From the NCBI GenBank assembly GCA_963790525.1, contig CAWBOV010000002.1, positions 558,001 through 622,000 on the forward strand: a stretch of 64,000 nucleotides of DNA, read 5' to 3'. The notes under the pieces were generated by a model. The model did no database searches and was not told the DNA's origin. It saw only the letters and a list, made by a program, of their open reading frames with translations. This DNA is from CAWBOV01 sp963790525 (GTDB lineage: Bacteria > Actinomycetota > Actinomycetes > Mycobacteriales > Jatrophihabitantaceae). Of this stretch, positions 15,779-25,679 are shown piece after piece. Numbering within the stretch: the first letter of the stretch is position 1; each line of letters starts with the position of its first letter. A program made the translations under genes and the position numbers.

Positions 15779-16560
15779 TTATCCGAAGCGGCCGCTGATG
15801 TAGTCCTCGGTGCGCTGTTCCTTCGGGTTGGAGAAGATCTTCTCGGTGTCGTCCATCTCGACGAGGCTGGCCCGGCTTGCCGACGCCGGCGAGGTTGAAG
15901 AAGGCGGTCTTCTCGCTCACCCGGGCGGCCTGCTGCATGTTGTGGGTGACGATGACGATCGTGTACTTCGCCTTCAGCTGCTGGATCAGGTCCTCGATGG
16001 CCAGCGTCGAGATCGGGTCCAGGGCCGAGCACGGCTCGTCCATCAGCAGGACCTGGGGCTCCACCGCGATCGCGCGGGCGATGCACAGCCGCTGCTGCTG
16101 GCCGCCGGACAGCCCGCCGCCGGGGCGGTTGAGCCGGTCCTTGACCTCTTCCCAGAGGTTGGCGCCGCGCAGCGACTTCTCCACGACGCCGTCCATGTCG
16201 GACTTCTTGACGCGCCCGCCCTGCAGCTTCAGCCCGGCGACGACGTTCTCGTAGATCGACATCGTCGGGAACGGGTTCGGGCGCTGGAAGACCATGCCGA
16301 TGGTGCGGCGCACGTCCACCGGGTCGACGGTCGGGCCGTAGATGTCGTCGCCGTCGAGCAGGATCTCGCCCTCGACGCGTGGCGCCGGCGATGACCTCGT
16401 GCATCCGGTTGAGCGTGCGCAGCATCGTCGACTTGCCGCAGCCGGACGGGCCGATGAACGCGGTGACGCTGCGCGGCTCGATGGTGAGGTTCACGTCCGA
16501 GACCGCGAGGAACTTGCCGTAGTAGATGTTGACGTTCTTGGCGTCGATGCGCTTGGCCAT
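15779..16560 (-). CDS. pstB: Phosphate ABC transporter ATP-binding protein (two frame shifts)
   Basis: ~259 aa after repair, standard PstB length. Walker A GPSGCGKST (~40), Q-loop MVFQRPNPFP, signature LSGGQQQRLCIARA (~150), Walker B VLLMDEPCSALDP (~170), H-loop THNMQQAARVSEKTAF, C-terminal EDYISGRFG. Energises phosphate uptake by PstCA. Frame shifts near 16379 (after VIAGA, before RVEGEI) and near 15870 (after GKPGQ). Start ATG preceded by AAGGAGCCCTGTC. Last gene of pstSCAB; no phoU follows. Confidence 0.92.
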
Positions 16561-16571
16561 GACAGGGCTCC

Positions 16572-17519
16572 TTAGTTCGTTGACTTTGCTGAAGCGCGCG
16601 ATGACGCGCGCGATCAGGTTCAGCGCCATGACGATGATGATCAGCGTGAGCGCCGCGCCCCACATGCGGTCGGCGGCGTAGTGCTCGGGATGAGCTTGCC
16701 GGTGAAGCTGTGCGTGGCGCCCAGGTTCTTGAACTGGTCCTTGATCATCCGGGAAGCGACGCCTGGAACCCGCTGAACGGGTTGTAGTTGGTGTTCTGGG
16801 TGTACTGCACCAGGATCAGCAGGGGAGCGGTCTCGCCGGCGACCCGGGCGATGCCCAGCACGATGCCGGTGATGATGCCGGTCACCGCGGTCGGCAGCAC
16901 GATCTTGGCGATCGTCTTCCACTTCGGCACGCCGAGGGCGTAGGAGGCCTCGCGCAGCTCGTTCGGCACGAGCTTGAGCATCTCCTCGGTGGTGCGCACG
17001 ATGACCGGGATCATCAGCAGCACCAGGGCGAGCGAGGCGTAGACGCCCGCGAACTGTGCCGCCGAACTTGATGATGAACACCGCGTAGATGAACAGGGCG
17101 GCGACGATGGACGGCACGCCGGTGAGGATGTCGACCATGAACGTGGTCAGCCGGGCCAACCGGTCCGCGGCCGTACTCGACCAGGTAGATCGCCACCATC
17201 AGGGCGATCGGCACCGAGATGATCGTGCAGAGCGCGACCTGCTCGAGCGGTGCCGACGATCGCGTGGAAGGCGCCGCCGCCACCGTCCTGGTAGGTGATG
17301 GTTGCGCTGGTCGCCGGTCCACCAGCGACGCGGACAGGATCGCCCGGCCGCCCGGCTGATCACGGTCCAGAGCAGCCAGATCAGCGGGACCAGCGCGACG
17401 ACGAAGCGCCGGTGACCAGCGACGGTGGCGATGCGGTCCTTGGCCTTGCGCCAGCCGTGCCCGGGCTGAGCGGCCAACGCGGACGGTGTCGACGCCGGAG
17501 GCGCGGTCAGCGTGGTCAT
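16572..17519 (-). CDS. pstA: Phosphate ABC transporter permease PstA (several frame shifts)
   Basis: Starts with ATG overlapping the pstC stop (ATGA). Segments in changing frames: VALVPLIWLLWTVISR (TM1), LCTIISVPIALMVAIYLVEYG, TTFMVDILTGVPSIVAALFIYAVFI, then MLLMIPVIVRTTEEMLKLVP with the EAA-type loop REASYALGVPKWKTIAKIVLP, GIARVAGETAPLL and the last TM AALTLIIIVMALNLIARVIAR. At least five shifts between ~17340 and ~16680. The end is set at TAA 16572-16574, which follows FSKVN in the adjacent frame; as read, the frame runs on without a stop into pstB. Confidence 0.85.
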
Positions 17520-18697
17520 GAGAACTCCTTGCGGCGGTTGACGATCGAGCGGGCCGCGGCGTTGACGACGAAGGTCAGCACGAACAGCACCAGGCCGGCG
17601 GCGATGTAGGCGCCGGTCGGACTTCGGGTCGTTGAACTCGGCGGCGTTGTTGGCGATCTTGGAGGCGAACGTCTCGCCGCCGGTGAAGATCGACACACGT
17701 GAAGGGGAACCGGTCGCCGGGGCCGACAGGATCAGGCTGATGGCGATCGTCTCGCCGAGCGCGCGGCCCAGGCCGAGCATCGAGCCGCTGATGACGCCGG
17801 GACGGCCGTAGGGCAGCACCGCGAGCCGGATCATCTCCCAGCGGGTGGCGCCGAGCGCCCAGGCCGCCTCGATGTTCGTGCGCGGGGTGCGCTCGAAGAC
17901 GTCGCGCCTGATCGCGGTGATGATCGGCAGGATCATCATGGCCAGCACGATCGAGCCGTCGAAGATCGACCCCGTGGGGACGTTCCGGTTCGCGAACAGC
18001 GGGATGCGCTGAGGTGGTACAGCGCACGTCTGCACGCCGGCGAGCTTCGGCGCCAGGACGCCGATGCCCCAGATGCCGTAGACGATCGACGGGATCGCGG
18101 CGAGCAGGTCGACGATGTAGGCGACCGGCCGGGCGAGCTGCTTGGGCGCGTACTGGGTGATGAACAGCGCGATCCCGATGGCGACGGGCACCGCCAGGAG
18201 CATCGCGATCAGCGAGACCACCACGGTGGTCCACAGCAGGCCGCAGCACGCCGAAGTCGAGCTGCTTGCCGGTCGACGCTCCAGGTCCGCGAGAACAGGA
18301 AGTTGGACTTGTCGTGCACGATCGCGGGCACGGCCTGGATCAGCAGGAAGACCGCGATCGAGCGATCACGAACGCCACGATGACCGCCGCCGGAGCCGAT
18401 CGCCAGGGTGGAGAACACCCTGTCGCCGATGCGGCGCCGGCCGCCGGGGGCGCTCAGCCCGGCGCCGCCCACCCCGGACACCGGTGGTTGATCGCCGTAG
18501 GTGCTGATGGCCATCGGCGACGCGGACCCGATGACCGGCGGGTCGGCCGGGGCCGATGCCTCCGGCGGGCTGGGAGCGTCCACCGACTCGCCGCCCACGG
18601 AGCGGGGCGGCAACGGTTCGCTCGGACGTGGGGCGTCGGACGGACCGTCCCCCGTGCCACGTGCTGCTTCGTTGGTCATCGTCTCTCGATCAGGCAT
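17516..18697 (-). CDS. pstC: Phosphate ABC transporter permease PstC (several frame shifts)
   Basis: Long Pro/Ser-rich cytoplasmic N-terminus (~75 aa) before the first TM VFSTLAIGS...SIAVFLLIQAVPA, which is longer than usual. Later: VVVSLIAMLLAVPVAIGIALF, YIVDLLAAIPSIVYGIWGIGVLAP, IVLAMMILPIITAI, the EAA loop EAAWALGATRWEMIRLAVLP, LGRALGETIAISLIL and C-terminal LVLFVLTFVVNAAARSIVNR. Start ATG at 18697 follows GAGGATGAG; ATG 18679 is an alternative. Frame changes near 18370, 18280, 18250, 18005, 17700 and 17620. Confidence 0.85.
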
Positions 18698-18808
18698 CTC
18701 ATCCTCGAACTCGCGTCGAACGACGAGGCCCCGCCCGCCCGCCGGCGTCCACCGGCTGGCGAGCGAGGCTTCATCGTTGGTGCTGCAGGGTGGTTCGTGC
18801 AACTGCGA

Positions 18809-19949
18809 CTAGCTGATCGCTGCGACCGAGGCCTGGACCTTGGTGAGGATGCTCGCCGGCAGCGGGGCGTAGCCGAGATCCGGCAGGCCCGTCTGTCCGG
18901 CACCTGACGTGTAGGTCAGGAAGCTCTTCACGAGCGGCGCCCTTGGCGGAGTCCTTGTACTTGGTGCAGACGATCTCGTACGTCACCAGGATGATCGGGT
19001 AGGCCCCGGCCGCCTTGGTGGCGTAGTCGAGCTTGAGCGTGAGGTCGTTGCCCGTGCCGGCGATCGTGGCGGCGGCGACAGCAGCTCCGGCGGACTCGGC
19101 GGTCAGCGCGACCGCGCCGCTGCCGTTGTCGATCTTGGCCGTCGAGAGGCCCGCGCTACCGGCGAAGGACCACTCGAGGTAGCCGATGGAACCGTCGGTG
19201 GCCGATGACGCCCTGCTGGACGCCCTGTGAACCGGACTTGCCCTGGCCGACCTTGCCGCTCCAGACCTTGCTCGGGGTGTCGGTGTAGTCGGTCGGGTCC
19301 GTGGCCGCGAGGTACTTCTCGAAGTTCTGGGTCGTGCCGGACTGGTCCGAGCGGAAGAACACCGTGATGGCCGTGGACGGCAGGGTCACGCCGGCGTTGG
19401 CCGCCGCGATCGCCGGGTCGTTCCACTTGGTGATCTTGCCGAGGAAGATCTTCGCCACCAGCTCGGGGGTCAGGGTCAGGGAGGTGACCCCGCTGAGCTT
19501 GTAGGCGATCGCGATCGGGTCCGGTCACCATCGGGATGTCGATGGCGGTCGAGCCGCACTCCTTGGTGGCCGCGGCCGACCTCGCCCTTGGCCGGGTCCA
19601 GTGCGGCGTCCGAACCGGCGAAGTCGACCTTGCCGGACGTGAAGTCCGTGACGCCCTGACCGGAGCCGCCGCCGCTGTAGTTGATCGTCGAGCCGGAGCA
19701 CTTGGTCTGGTAGTCCTTCGCCCACTGCGTGATGGCGTTCTGCTGCGCGGTCGAGCCGTCGGCGTTGAGCGTGCCGGTCGCGCAGTCGGTCGTCGCTGCG
19801 GAGGTGGTGCCTCCGCTGGCCGTGCTGCCGCCCGTTGTACCGCCGCTGGTGGTCTTGCTGCTGCTGCTGCACGCCGAGAGCGCGAGCGAACCGGCAATGA
19901 CCAGCCCCACTGCGACGGAGACGTAGCGCCCCCCAAGGTTGAGCTTCAC
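18809..19949 (-). CDS. pstS: Phosphate-binding lipoprotein PstS (about four frame shifts)
   Basis: GTG start at 19949 with GAAGGGATCC upstream. Signal peptide with lipobox ALSACS, then a Ser/Thr/Gly linker. Phosphate-site motifs: STINYSGGGSGQGVTDF (~85), DFAGSDAALD, IPMVT, then SLTLTPELVAKIFLGKITKWND, and FRSDQSGTTQNFEKYL. C-terminal ILTKVQASVAAIS. Frame changes near 19580, 19525, 19205 and 18945. First gene of the pst operon, 76 bases downstream of a PHO box, so induced by phosphate starvation through PhoP. Confidence 0.92.
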
Positions 19950-20024
19950 CGAATGGATCCCTTCGTATGTTGTCCTGACGGTGGGTGACGCTAAGGGGGT
20001 CAGGTGGCCTGATTGGGTGCCGTC

Positions 20025-20042
20025 GGTGAACGGACGGTGAAC
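20025..20042 (-). promoter_or_regulatory. PHO box (PhoP binding site) of pstSCAB
   Basis: On the minus strand GTTCACC-GTCC-GTTCACC: two perfect direct repeat units 11 bases apart (plus strand GGTGAAC at 20025-20031 and 20036-20042). This is the canonical Streptomyces-type PHO box unit and spacing. It lies 76 bases upstream of pstS. Confidence 0.85.
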
Positions 20043-20116
20043 GCAGCCGCAGACTTGTGTGACGATCGGGCAGCACGAGCGTCGACAGCAGGTGAACGAG
20101 GCGCGGGGGGTCTGGT

Positions 20117-21052
20117 CTAGGCGCGCGCGAGGCGGTATTGGGTGTCGGTGCGCCAGACGGAGAAGCCGGCCTTCTCGTAGACGTGCCGGGCGGTCACGTT
20201 CGACTCGTCGGTGTAGAGCATCACCTGGCGCGCGCCGATGTCGTACAGGTGCTTCAGGCCGACCGCGAGCAGCACCGAGCCCAGCCCGCGACCCTGGGCC
20301 AGTGGGTCCGTGGCGATCACGTAGACCTCGCCGAGCGGGGCCGCGTCCTGTCCGGCGGGGTGCACCTTGGTCCAGTGGAAGCCGAGCAGCGTGCCGTCGG
20401 CTGCGTCCTCGGCCAGGAAGAACCCGGCCGCGTCGAACCACGCCGAGGCCAGCCGGGCGTCGAGGTCGGACTGCGTCCACGACCCCTGCTCGCGGTGGTG
20501 CGCGAACGCCCGGGCGTTCACGCGGAGCCAGGCCGCGTCGTCGCGGCCGGGGACGAACGCGCGGATGACGACGCCGGGCGGTACCGCGGGGGAGGGCGCG
20601 GCCGGGTCGAGGTCACGCCCGAGTTGCAGCAGCACGCGGTCGGGCCGGTAGCCCCGGTCGGCAGCGACGGCACCCACCGGAGAGCGCTCGCCGTGAGCCC
20701 AGATGACGAGATCCACCGGCCCGGTGCGCTCCTCGAGGGCCGCCAGCAGCGCTTCGCCCACTGCCGCGCGGTCACCCTCCGGGCCGATCACCACGTCGGC
20801 GGTGTGCCCCGCGGCGTGCAGCTGGGCGTACCCGCGGAGGTCGGCGTCGTCCGGTTCGTGCGCGCCCGACGTGAGCAGCAGGTGCGTCACGGCCGGGGCG
20901 TGGCCACCCAGACCGAGGACCGCGTCCTCGTTCAGCGGGTCGACGCCGTCCCGGGCGCGGGTGCGCTCCGCGAGGGCGAGGATCGCCGCCCGTTCGGAGT
21001 CAGCGAGGCCGGATCGGACGTGCAGGGTGCCGGTTCCGGCGCGAGTGCTCAC
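20117..21052 (-). CDS. mshD: Mycothiol synthase
   Basis: 311 aa, intact. Two tandem GNAT domains; the active C-terminal one shows LLGFHWTKVHP (~215) and GEVYVIATDPLAQGRGLGSVLL (acetyl-CoA binding Q/RxxGxG/A, ~235), then VMLYTDESNVTARHVYEKAGF. Transfers acetyl from acetyl-CoA to Cys-GlcN-Ins, the last step of mycothiol synthesis. GTG start overlaps the glnR stop by four bases. Its presence marks the organism as a mycothiol-making actinomycete. Confidence 0.96.
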   Translation of the reverse strand: MSTRAGTGTLHVRSGLADSERAAILALAERTRARDGVDPLNEDAVLGLGGHAPAVTHLLLTSGAHEPDDADLRGYAQLHAAGHTADVVIGPEGDRAAVGEALLAALEERTGPVDLVIWAHGERSPVGAVAADRGYRPDRVLLQLGRDLDPAAPSPAVPPGVVIRAFVPGRDDAAWLRVNARAFAHHREQGSWTQSDLDARLASAWFDAAGFFLAEDAADGTLLGFHWTKVHPAGQDAAPLGEVYVIATDPLAQGRGLGSVLLAVGLKHLYDIGARQVMLYTDESNVTARHVYEKAGFSVWRTDTQYRLARA

Positions 21053-21788
21053 ATGCGAACGTTAGCGACGTCCTCGCTGTCGGTCCGCGCGCCCATCTCG
21101 CCGGGCATGCCCACCTGCGACGGACGGACGAACTTGTAGCCGACGTTGCGCACGGTGCCGATCAGCGCCTCGTGCTCCAGGCCGAGCTTCGCGCGCAGGC
21201 GCCGGACGTGGACGTCGACGGTGCGGGTACCGCCGAAGTAGTCGTAGCCCCAGACCTCCTGCAGCAGGCGCGCCCGGGTGAACACGCGTCCGGGGTGCTG
21301 CGCCAGGAACTTCAGCAGCTCGAACTCCTTGTAGGTGAGGTCGAGTGCGGTGGTGCGCAGGCGGGCGGTGTAGGTGGTCTCGTCGATGGTGAGCTCGCCG
21401 ACGCGCGACGACATCCGGGTCGCCCTCGGAGTCCGGCGTGGAGCGGCGCGCGACGGCCAGGCGCAGCCGCGCGTCGAGCTCGGCCGGTCCGGCGGTGTCC
21501 AGCACCACGTCGTCGATCGGCCATTCCGCCGACAGCGCGACCAGGCCGCCCTCGGTGAGGACGGCGATGACCGGTATCTCGGTGCCGGCGGACCGCAGTA
21601 CGCGGCAGAAGGCACGGGCCTGGGTCAGGTCGCGGCGGGCGTCGAGCAGGATCGCGTCGCCCATCGGGCCGGTCCAGCAGGCGGGAGGCGTCGCAGGGGA
21701 GAACGGTGACGCGGTGGGCCAGCAGCCCCAGCGCGGGAAGAACCTCGGTGGTCGGCTGTGCTGCCGACGTCAGCAGGACGATATCCAT
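21049..21788 (-). CDS. glnR: GlnR-type OmpR-family regulator (two frame shifts)
   Basis: ~245 aa after repair. N-terminal receiver-like domain (MDIVLLTSAAQPTTEVLPAL; LLDARRDLTQARAFCRVLR; PVIAVLTEGGLVALS) lacks the usual acidic phosphorylation pocket, as in orphan GlnR. C-terminal winged helix (~140-230): LTYKEFELLKFLAQHPGRVF, LLQEVWGYDYFGGTRTVDVH, RRLRAKLG, GTVRNVGYKF. Frame changes near 21667 and 21419. Global nitrogen regulator in actinomycetes. Same-strand ATGTGA overlap with mshD, as in mycobacteria. Confidence 0.9.
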
Positions 21789-21907
21789 GCTCGCCTCCTC
21801 GGACGCAACGGCCCGCAGGGGCCGGAGTGGGGCGGCAGATCCGAGGACCGGAGCTGCTCACCGGAGGTGGGCGACGCTGCCCAACGTTCACGTGGAGGAT
21901 ATCGGAC

Positions 21908-22681
21908 GTGAGCCTGCGGACAACAATCGAGCTGTATTCCGGAGATGGTGTCCATCTGCGCGGGGCGATCTGGCCCGCGCCCCCGTCCTCCCTGGCCTAT
22001 GTGGTCGCGCACGGGTTCACCGGATCCTCGGCCAGCCCGCATGTGCGCGCCATATGTGAGCGCTTGCACAGCCGGGGCGCCGCCGTTCTCGTGCTCGACT
22101 TCCGGGGTCACGGCAGATCGGGCGGGCGGACGTCCATCGGCGTGGACGAGGCGCACGATCTGGCGGCGGCGGTCGCGTATCTGCGGGGACTCGGTCACGA
22201 GGTGGTCGCCGCGGTGGGGTTCTCGATGGGCGCGTCCGTGGTCATCCGGCACGCGGCGCTGGAGGGCGGGCTGGAGGCCGTCGTCAGCGTGAGCGGACCG
22301 GGGCTCTGGTACGAGCGCGGGACCAAGGCGATGCGCCGGGTCCATCTGGCGGCCGAGACACGCGTGGGGCGGCGCGTGGCCGCGCGCCTGCTGCGCACGC
22401 GGATCGCCGACGACGGCTGGACGGAGCTGCCCGAGTCGCCCGTCGAGCTGGCCGGCCGGATCGCGCCGACGCCGCTGCTCATCGTGCACGGCGATGCCGA
22501 CCCGTACTTCCCGCTGCGCCACGCCCGCGCGCTGCACGCCGCCGCGCCCGGTTCGGTGCTGTGGGAGGAGGCCGGGATGGGGCATGCCGAGAGCGCCACG
22601 ACACCCGAACTCGTCGACCGGATCGACGCGTGGGTGCGGCGGGCGGTGGACGTACACCCTCGCGCAACGACTGATGGATGA
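21908..22681 (+). CDS. Alpha/beta hydrolase
   Basis: 257 aa. HGFTGSSASPHV oxyanion region (~32), LDFRGHGRSGG (~65), nucleophile elbow VGFSMGAS (Ser ~105), acid in LLIVHGDADPYFP (~200) and catalytic His in GMGHAES (~230). Start GTG at 21908 with GGAGG nine bases before. Cytoplasmic serine hydrolase of unknown substrate. Divergent from glnR; 12 bases before the membrane protein gene, probably one operon. Confidence 0.9.
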   Translation: MSLRTTIELYSGDGVHLRGAIWPAPPSSLAYVVAHGFTGSSASPHVRAICERLHSRGAAVLVLDFRGHGRSGGRTSIGVDEAHDLAAAVAYLRGLGHEVVAAVGFSMGASVVIRHAALEGGLEAVVSVSGPGLWYERGTKAMRRVHLAAETRVGRRVAARLLRTRIADDGWTELPESPVELAGRIAPTPLLIVHGDADPYFPLRHARALHAAAPGSVLWEEAGMGHAESATTPELVDRIDAWVRRAVDVHPRATTDG

Positions 22682-22693
22682 TGATCTGTCACC

Positions 22694-23635
22694 ATGACCG
22701 GCAACGTTCTTCCACCGCCACCCACCGACGAGGCCGGCGCGCACGATGAGACCCGGGAGCCACCGACTGTGACGACGACCGCGCACGAGGCGGGGACCCT
22801 TCCGGGCGCCCCTCCGGTGACGGGGCTGCGCGAGTCGTCGGGCACCCGGGCCCTGCTCGTCGCGGTCCTCGCCGCAGCCGGCCTGGCCGCGGGCGCCGCG
22901 TCGGGCCAGGTGGCGCTGACCGTGGCGATCGCCGTCGTCCAGGTGGCGCTGATCTTCGGCTGGGTGCTGGGCACGTCGATGCCCGGGCGCATCGGGGGGC
23001 TCCTCATCGCCCTCGGCGGGGCGGCCGCCGCCGACGTCGTCGTCCTGGTCTGGCCCCGGAGTGCCCTGTCGCCGCTGCTGCCCGTGCTCGGCGTCGCCAT
23101 CCCCGCGCTGTTCGTCCACCAGCTCACGCGCGGGGTCGTCCGCGCCCGGGTCGTCGAGTCGCTGTCGGACATCGTGCTCGTCCTGCTCGCGGTCGTCGCC
23201 CTGCCGGCCTACCTGCAGCTCGAGCACGAGTTCCAGGGGTCGCTGCTCGCCAGCGGCGCCCTGCTGGCCGGCGGGACCGCGGTCGCCGTGGGCTACCTGG
23301 CCGACCTGGTGTGGTCGCGGCCGCGTTTCGACCCGGCCGTGCCGCGCGGGCTCACCGCGGCGGTGCTGTCGGTGATCGCGGGAGCGGCCGCCGGGGCGAT
23401 CCGGCTGCGCGACGTGCTCACCGTCGACGCGACCCATGCCGTCCTGCTCGCCGCCGGGATCGCCGCCCTCAGCGCGCTGGTGGCCGTCGCCGTGTCGTTC
23501 ATGATCATTCAGGCCCCGTCCGCGACCAGCGGACGGTCCTCGCGCGCGGCGCTGCTCACCCCGCTGCCTGCCGCACTGCTGCCCTTCGCGTTCGTCGCGC
23601 CGGCGGCGTACGTCATCTGCCTGAGCGTCGGCTGA
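22694..23635 (+). CDS. Multi-spanning membrane protein of unknown function
   Basis: 313 aa. A ~45-residue hydrophilic, Pro/Thr-rich N-terminus is followed by about nine TM helices (from ALLVAVLAAAGLAAGAA to AALLPFAFVAPAAYVICLSV). The helix RFDPAVPRGLTAAVLSVIAGAAAG shows mild resemblance to cytidylyltransferase-like membrane proteins, not enough to name it. It lies between the hydrolase and the LmeA-like gene with only five bases to the latter, so it may work with it in envelope lipid handling. Confidence 0.75.
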   Translation: MTGNVLPPPPTDEAGAHDETREPPTVTTTAHEAGTLPGAPPVTGLRESSGTRALLVAVLAAAGLAAGAASGQVALTVAIAVVQVALIFGWVLGTSMPGRIGGLLIALGGAAAADVVVLVWPRSALSPLLPVLGVAIPALFVHQLTRGVVRARVVESLSDIVLVLLAVVALPAYLQLEHEFQGSLLASGALLAGGTAVAVGYLADLVWSRPRFDPAVPRGLTAAVLSVIAGAAAGAIRLRDVLTVDATHAVLLAAGIAALSALVAVAVSFMIIQAPSATSGRSSRAALLTPLPAALLPFAFVAPAAYVICLSVG

Positions 23636-23640
23636 TCGCG

Positions 23641-24351
23641 GTGATCGGAAAGCGCGCCATCGCCCTCATCGCCGTCCCGGTGGTCCTCCTCGCCGTAGGT
23701 CTCGTCGTCGCCGACCGGGTGGGCCACAGCCTGGCCCAGAAGGAGGTCAGCGACCATCTCGCCGGGCGTTACCCGTTCACCACACGCCCGGACGTGACGA
23801 TCCACGGCACGCCGTTCCTGACGCAGGCACTGCACGGCTACTACAAGGACATCGAGGTCGCCGGCAACGGGGTGACCGTGAGCAAGCTGACGAATGTCGA
23901 CATCGACGCCCATCTGCGAGGAGTGTCCGTCCCCCTGACGAAGGTGTTCGACACGAGCCGCCCGCTGCCGGTGCGCGAGGTCGACGTCACCCTGACGATC
24001 CCGCTGGCGTCGATCGAGACGGCCAGCAAGGTCGAGGGCCTGAAGCTGACGTTCCAGGGCCTGAAGGTGGAGGGCCAGGCATCGGTCGTCGTGGGAACGC
24101 TCGGTCGCGTCCTGGTGACCGGCGTCGGTGACATCGTCGCCGCGGGTGACTCGATCGAGCTGGAGGCATCGACGCTGACCGTCAAGGGCGTCCCGCTCAC
24201 CGGCAAGAACCTCACGATCGCCGAGCGCGAGCTCAAGCTGCGCGTCAGCCTGCCGCGGTTGCCCTACGACTCCCGGTTGACGTCGGCGAAGACCACCGCG
24301 GCGGGCCTGGTCCTGACCGGTACCGCCGACAACGTCCAGCTCAAACCCTGA
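23641..24351 (+). CDS. DUF2993 (LmeA-like) lipid-binding envelope protein
   Basis: 236 aa. N-terminal TM/signal anchor AIALIAVPVVLLAVGLVVA, then a DUF2993 fold: SDHLAGRYPFTTRPDVTIHGTPFL, YKDIEVAGNGVTV, LTNVDIDAHLRGVSV and a long beta-rich repeat to the C-terminus. In mycobacteria LmeA binds phosphoinositides and supports lipomannan maturation; the position next to glnR is the same there. GTG start at 23641 directly after the upstream gene. Intact. Confidence 0.87.
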   Translation: MIGKRAIALIAVPVVLLAVGLVVADRVGHSLAQKEVSDHLAGRYPFTTRPDVTIHGTPFLTQALHGYYKDIEVAGNGVTVSKLTNVDIDAHLRGVSVPLTKVFDTSRPLPVREVDVTLTIPLASIETASKVEGLKLTFQGLKVEGQASVVVGTLGRVLVTGVGDIVAAGDSIELEASTLTVKGVPLTGKNLTIAERELKLRVSLPRLPYDSRLTSAKTTAAGLVLTGTADNVQLKP

Positions 24352-24370
24352 CGCCCACCCGAGGTCTGTG

Positions 24371-24919
24371 GTGAGCTACGAACCCTTGGCTGAATCCCTG
24401 GCCGTGCTCAGATCCGGAGTCGCTCCCGATCTCGCAGTGCCGTCACGTCGGCGCCGCCGCACGCCGCTGTGTGCCGACCAGGTGGATGACCTCGCTGTGG
24501 TGATGTTCCTCGTCAAAGGTGCGCATGAGGAGCCCCGCGTGGATGCATGGCTGCTCCGCCAGGACGACTCGGGCACCTGGGCGACATTGTCGGGAGGTTC
24601 GGGGACCGAGCAGTTCCGTTTCGAATCGGCTCCGGGGTCCGATACCGCGATTGCAGTGGGTGGCGGTGGATCTGCGCTCGGTCGGGGCGATCGGACACCT
24701 GCGACGTGGGCTTGGTACGCGCACATCATCGTGGCGGAGAACATCTCGTCTCTGCTGATCGACGGGTCGCGCATCGTCGATATCGGTTCCGGCGGTAACG
24801 GCTGTGTCGTCTGGACGGGCGGTGCTCCTTCGGTCCAGCTGCGGACAGCTGACGGTCGAGTCGTCGGCGAGGTCGACGTGAGTGCGATCAGTTCGAGCCG
24901 GGGAGAGTTCGCGGGGTGA
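24371..24919 (+). CDS. Hypothetical protein
   Basis: 182 aa, no signal peptide or TM segment. Acidic/hydrophobic mixed composition; segments VVMFLVKGAHEEPRVDAWLLRQDDSGTW and IVAENISSLLIDGSRIVDIGSGGNGCVVWTG suggest a beta-rich fold. GTG 24371 (or 24368) follows GAGG. The last 32 bases overlap the convergent gene on the other strand. It occupies the place of thiX in the mycobacterial block but is not thioredoxin-like. Lower GC third positions than its neighbours give it a slightly foreign look. Confidence 0.65.
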   Translation: MSYEPLAESLAVLRSGVAPDLAVPSRRRRRTPLCADQVDDLAVVMFLVKGAHEEPRVDAWLLRQDDSGTWATLSGGSGTEQFRFESAPGSDTAIAVGGGGSALGRGDRTPATWAWYAHIIVAENISSLLIDGSRIVDIGSGGNGCVVWTGGAPSVQLRTADGRVVGEVDVSAISSSRGEFAG

Positions 24920-25679
24920 ACAGGCCCGCGTCGGCCTGAGCGGTGCTCTGCGCGACGGTGCTCGTCCAGTTCGGGTCGAGCACGATCGCGCGCACGGCAT
25001 CGATCGCCAGCGGGGGAGCCGATCGGGTGATCGGCCGGTCCTTGGCGGCGGTGGAGTTCCATTCGAGGACCTGGACCTCCACTCCGTCCGGCCGCAGGGC
25101 GGTGACCGTCCACTCGACGGTGCCCGACGTGCCGTACTGCCGTCCCTGCGCGACACCGACCTGGGTGCCGTCGCCGAGCACGGTGCAGTCGGGCGCCGGC
25201 GCGCCGCACCCCTGGGGGACCGCCGCCTTGGGGTCGGTCGACCGCCACGTCACCGACACCGCGATCTGCGCCCTGCCGTGGCCGTCGTCGTAGATGACGT
25301 CGCCGAGGGCGGAGTTCTCGGTGGCGACTCCTGCCGGGGCGGAGGCGGTTCCGGAAGGCGGTAGCAGGTCGATCAGCGTCTGGACGGCGACCTGCGGGGT
25401 CAGCGGGACCTGCGGGTCGGCGGACGGGGTGGGCGCCGGTGACGAGGCCGACGTCGTCGGCGCTGCGGGCTGGGTCCCGGCTCCCGAAGGGGCTGGGGCG
25501 CCGTGCTGGGGGAGGACGGCCACTGCCACGGCAACCGCCGCGACCGCGCCGACCCCACCGGCCACTGCCAGCCCGGTGTGGCGCCGGGGAGGAGACGCGA
25601 GCGCGGAGAGGATGCGGTGTTCGGCGGCGGGATCGTCGGGGAGGGACCGGAAGTGCAGGCGCAGGTCGTCTTCGTTCAT
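24888..25679 (-). CDS. Single-TM protein with Pro/Ala/Thr linker, partner of sigma factor
   Basis: 263 aa. Cytoplasmic N-terminus MNEDDLRLHFRSLPDDPAAE, one TM helix at ~37-57, a Pro/Ser/Thr/Ala-rich stretch to ~90, then an extracytoplasmic domain with CGAPAPDC and TVEWTVTALRPDGVEVQV. Start ATG overlaps the sigma-factor stop (ATGA), so the two are translationally coupled. By position it could be an anti-sigma or sensor protein, but no zinc anti-sigma (HxxxCxxC) motif is present. Confidence 0.75.
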   Translation of the reverse strand: MNEDDLRLHFRSLPDDPAAEHRILSALASPPRRHTGLAVAGGVGAVAAVAVAVAVLPQHGAPAPSGAGTQPAAPTTSASSPAPTPSADPQVPLTPQVAVQTLIDLLPPSGTASAPAGVATENSALGDVIYDDGHGRAQIAVSVTWRSTDPKAAVPQGCGAPAPDCTVLGDGTQVGVAQGRQYGTSGTVEWTVTALRPDGVEVQVLEWNSTAAKDRPITRSAPPLAIDAVRAIVLDPNWTSTVAQSTAQADAGLFTPRTLPGSN

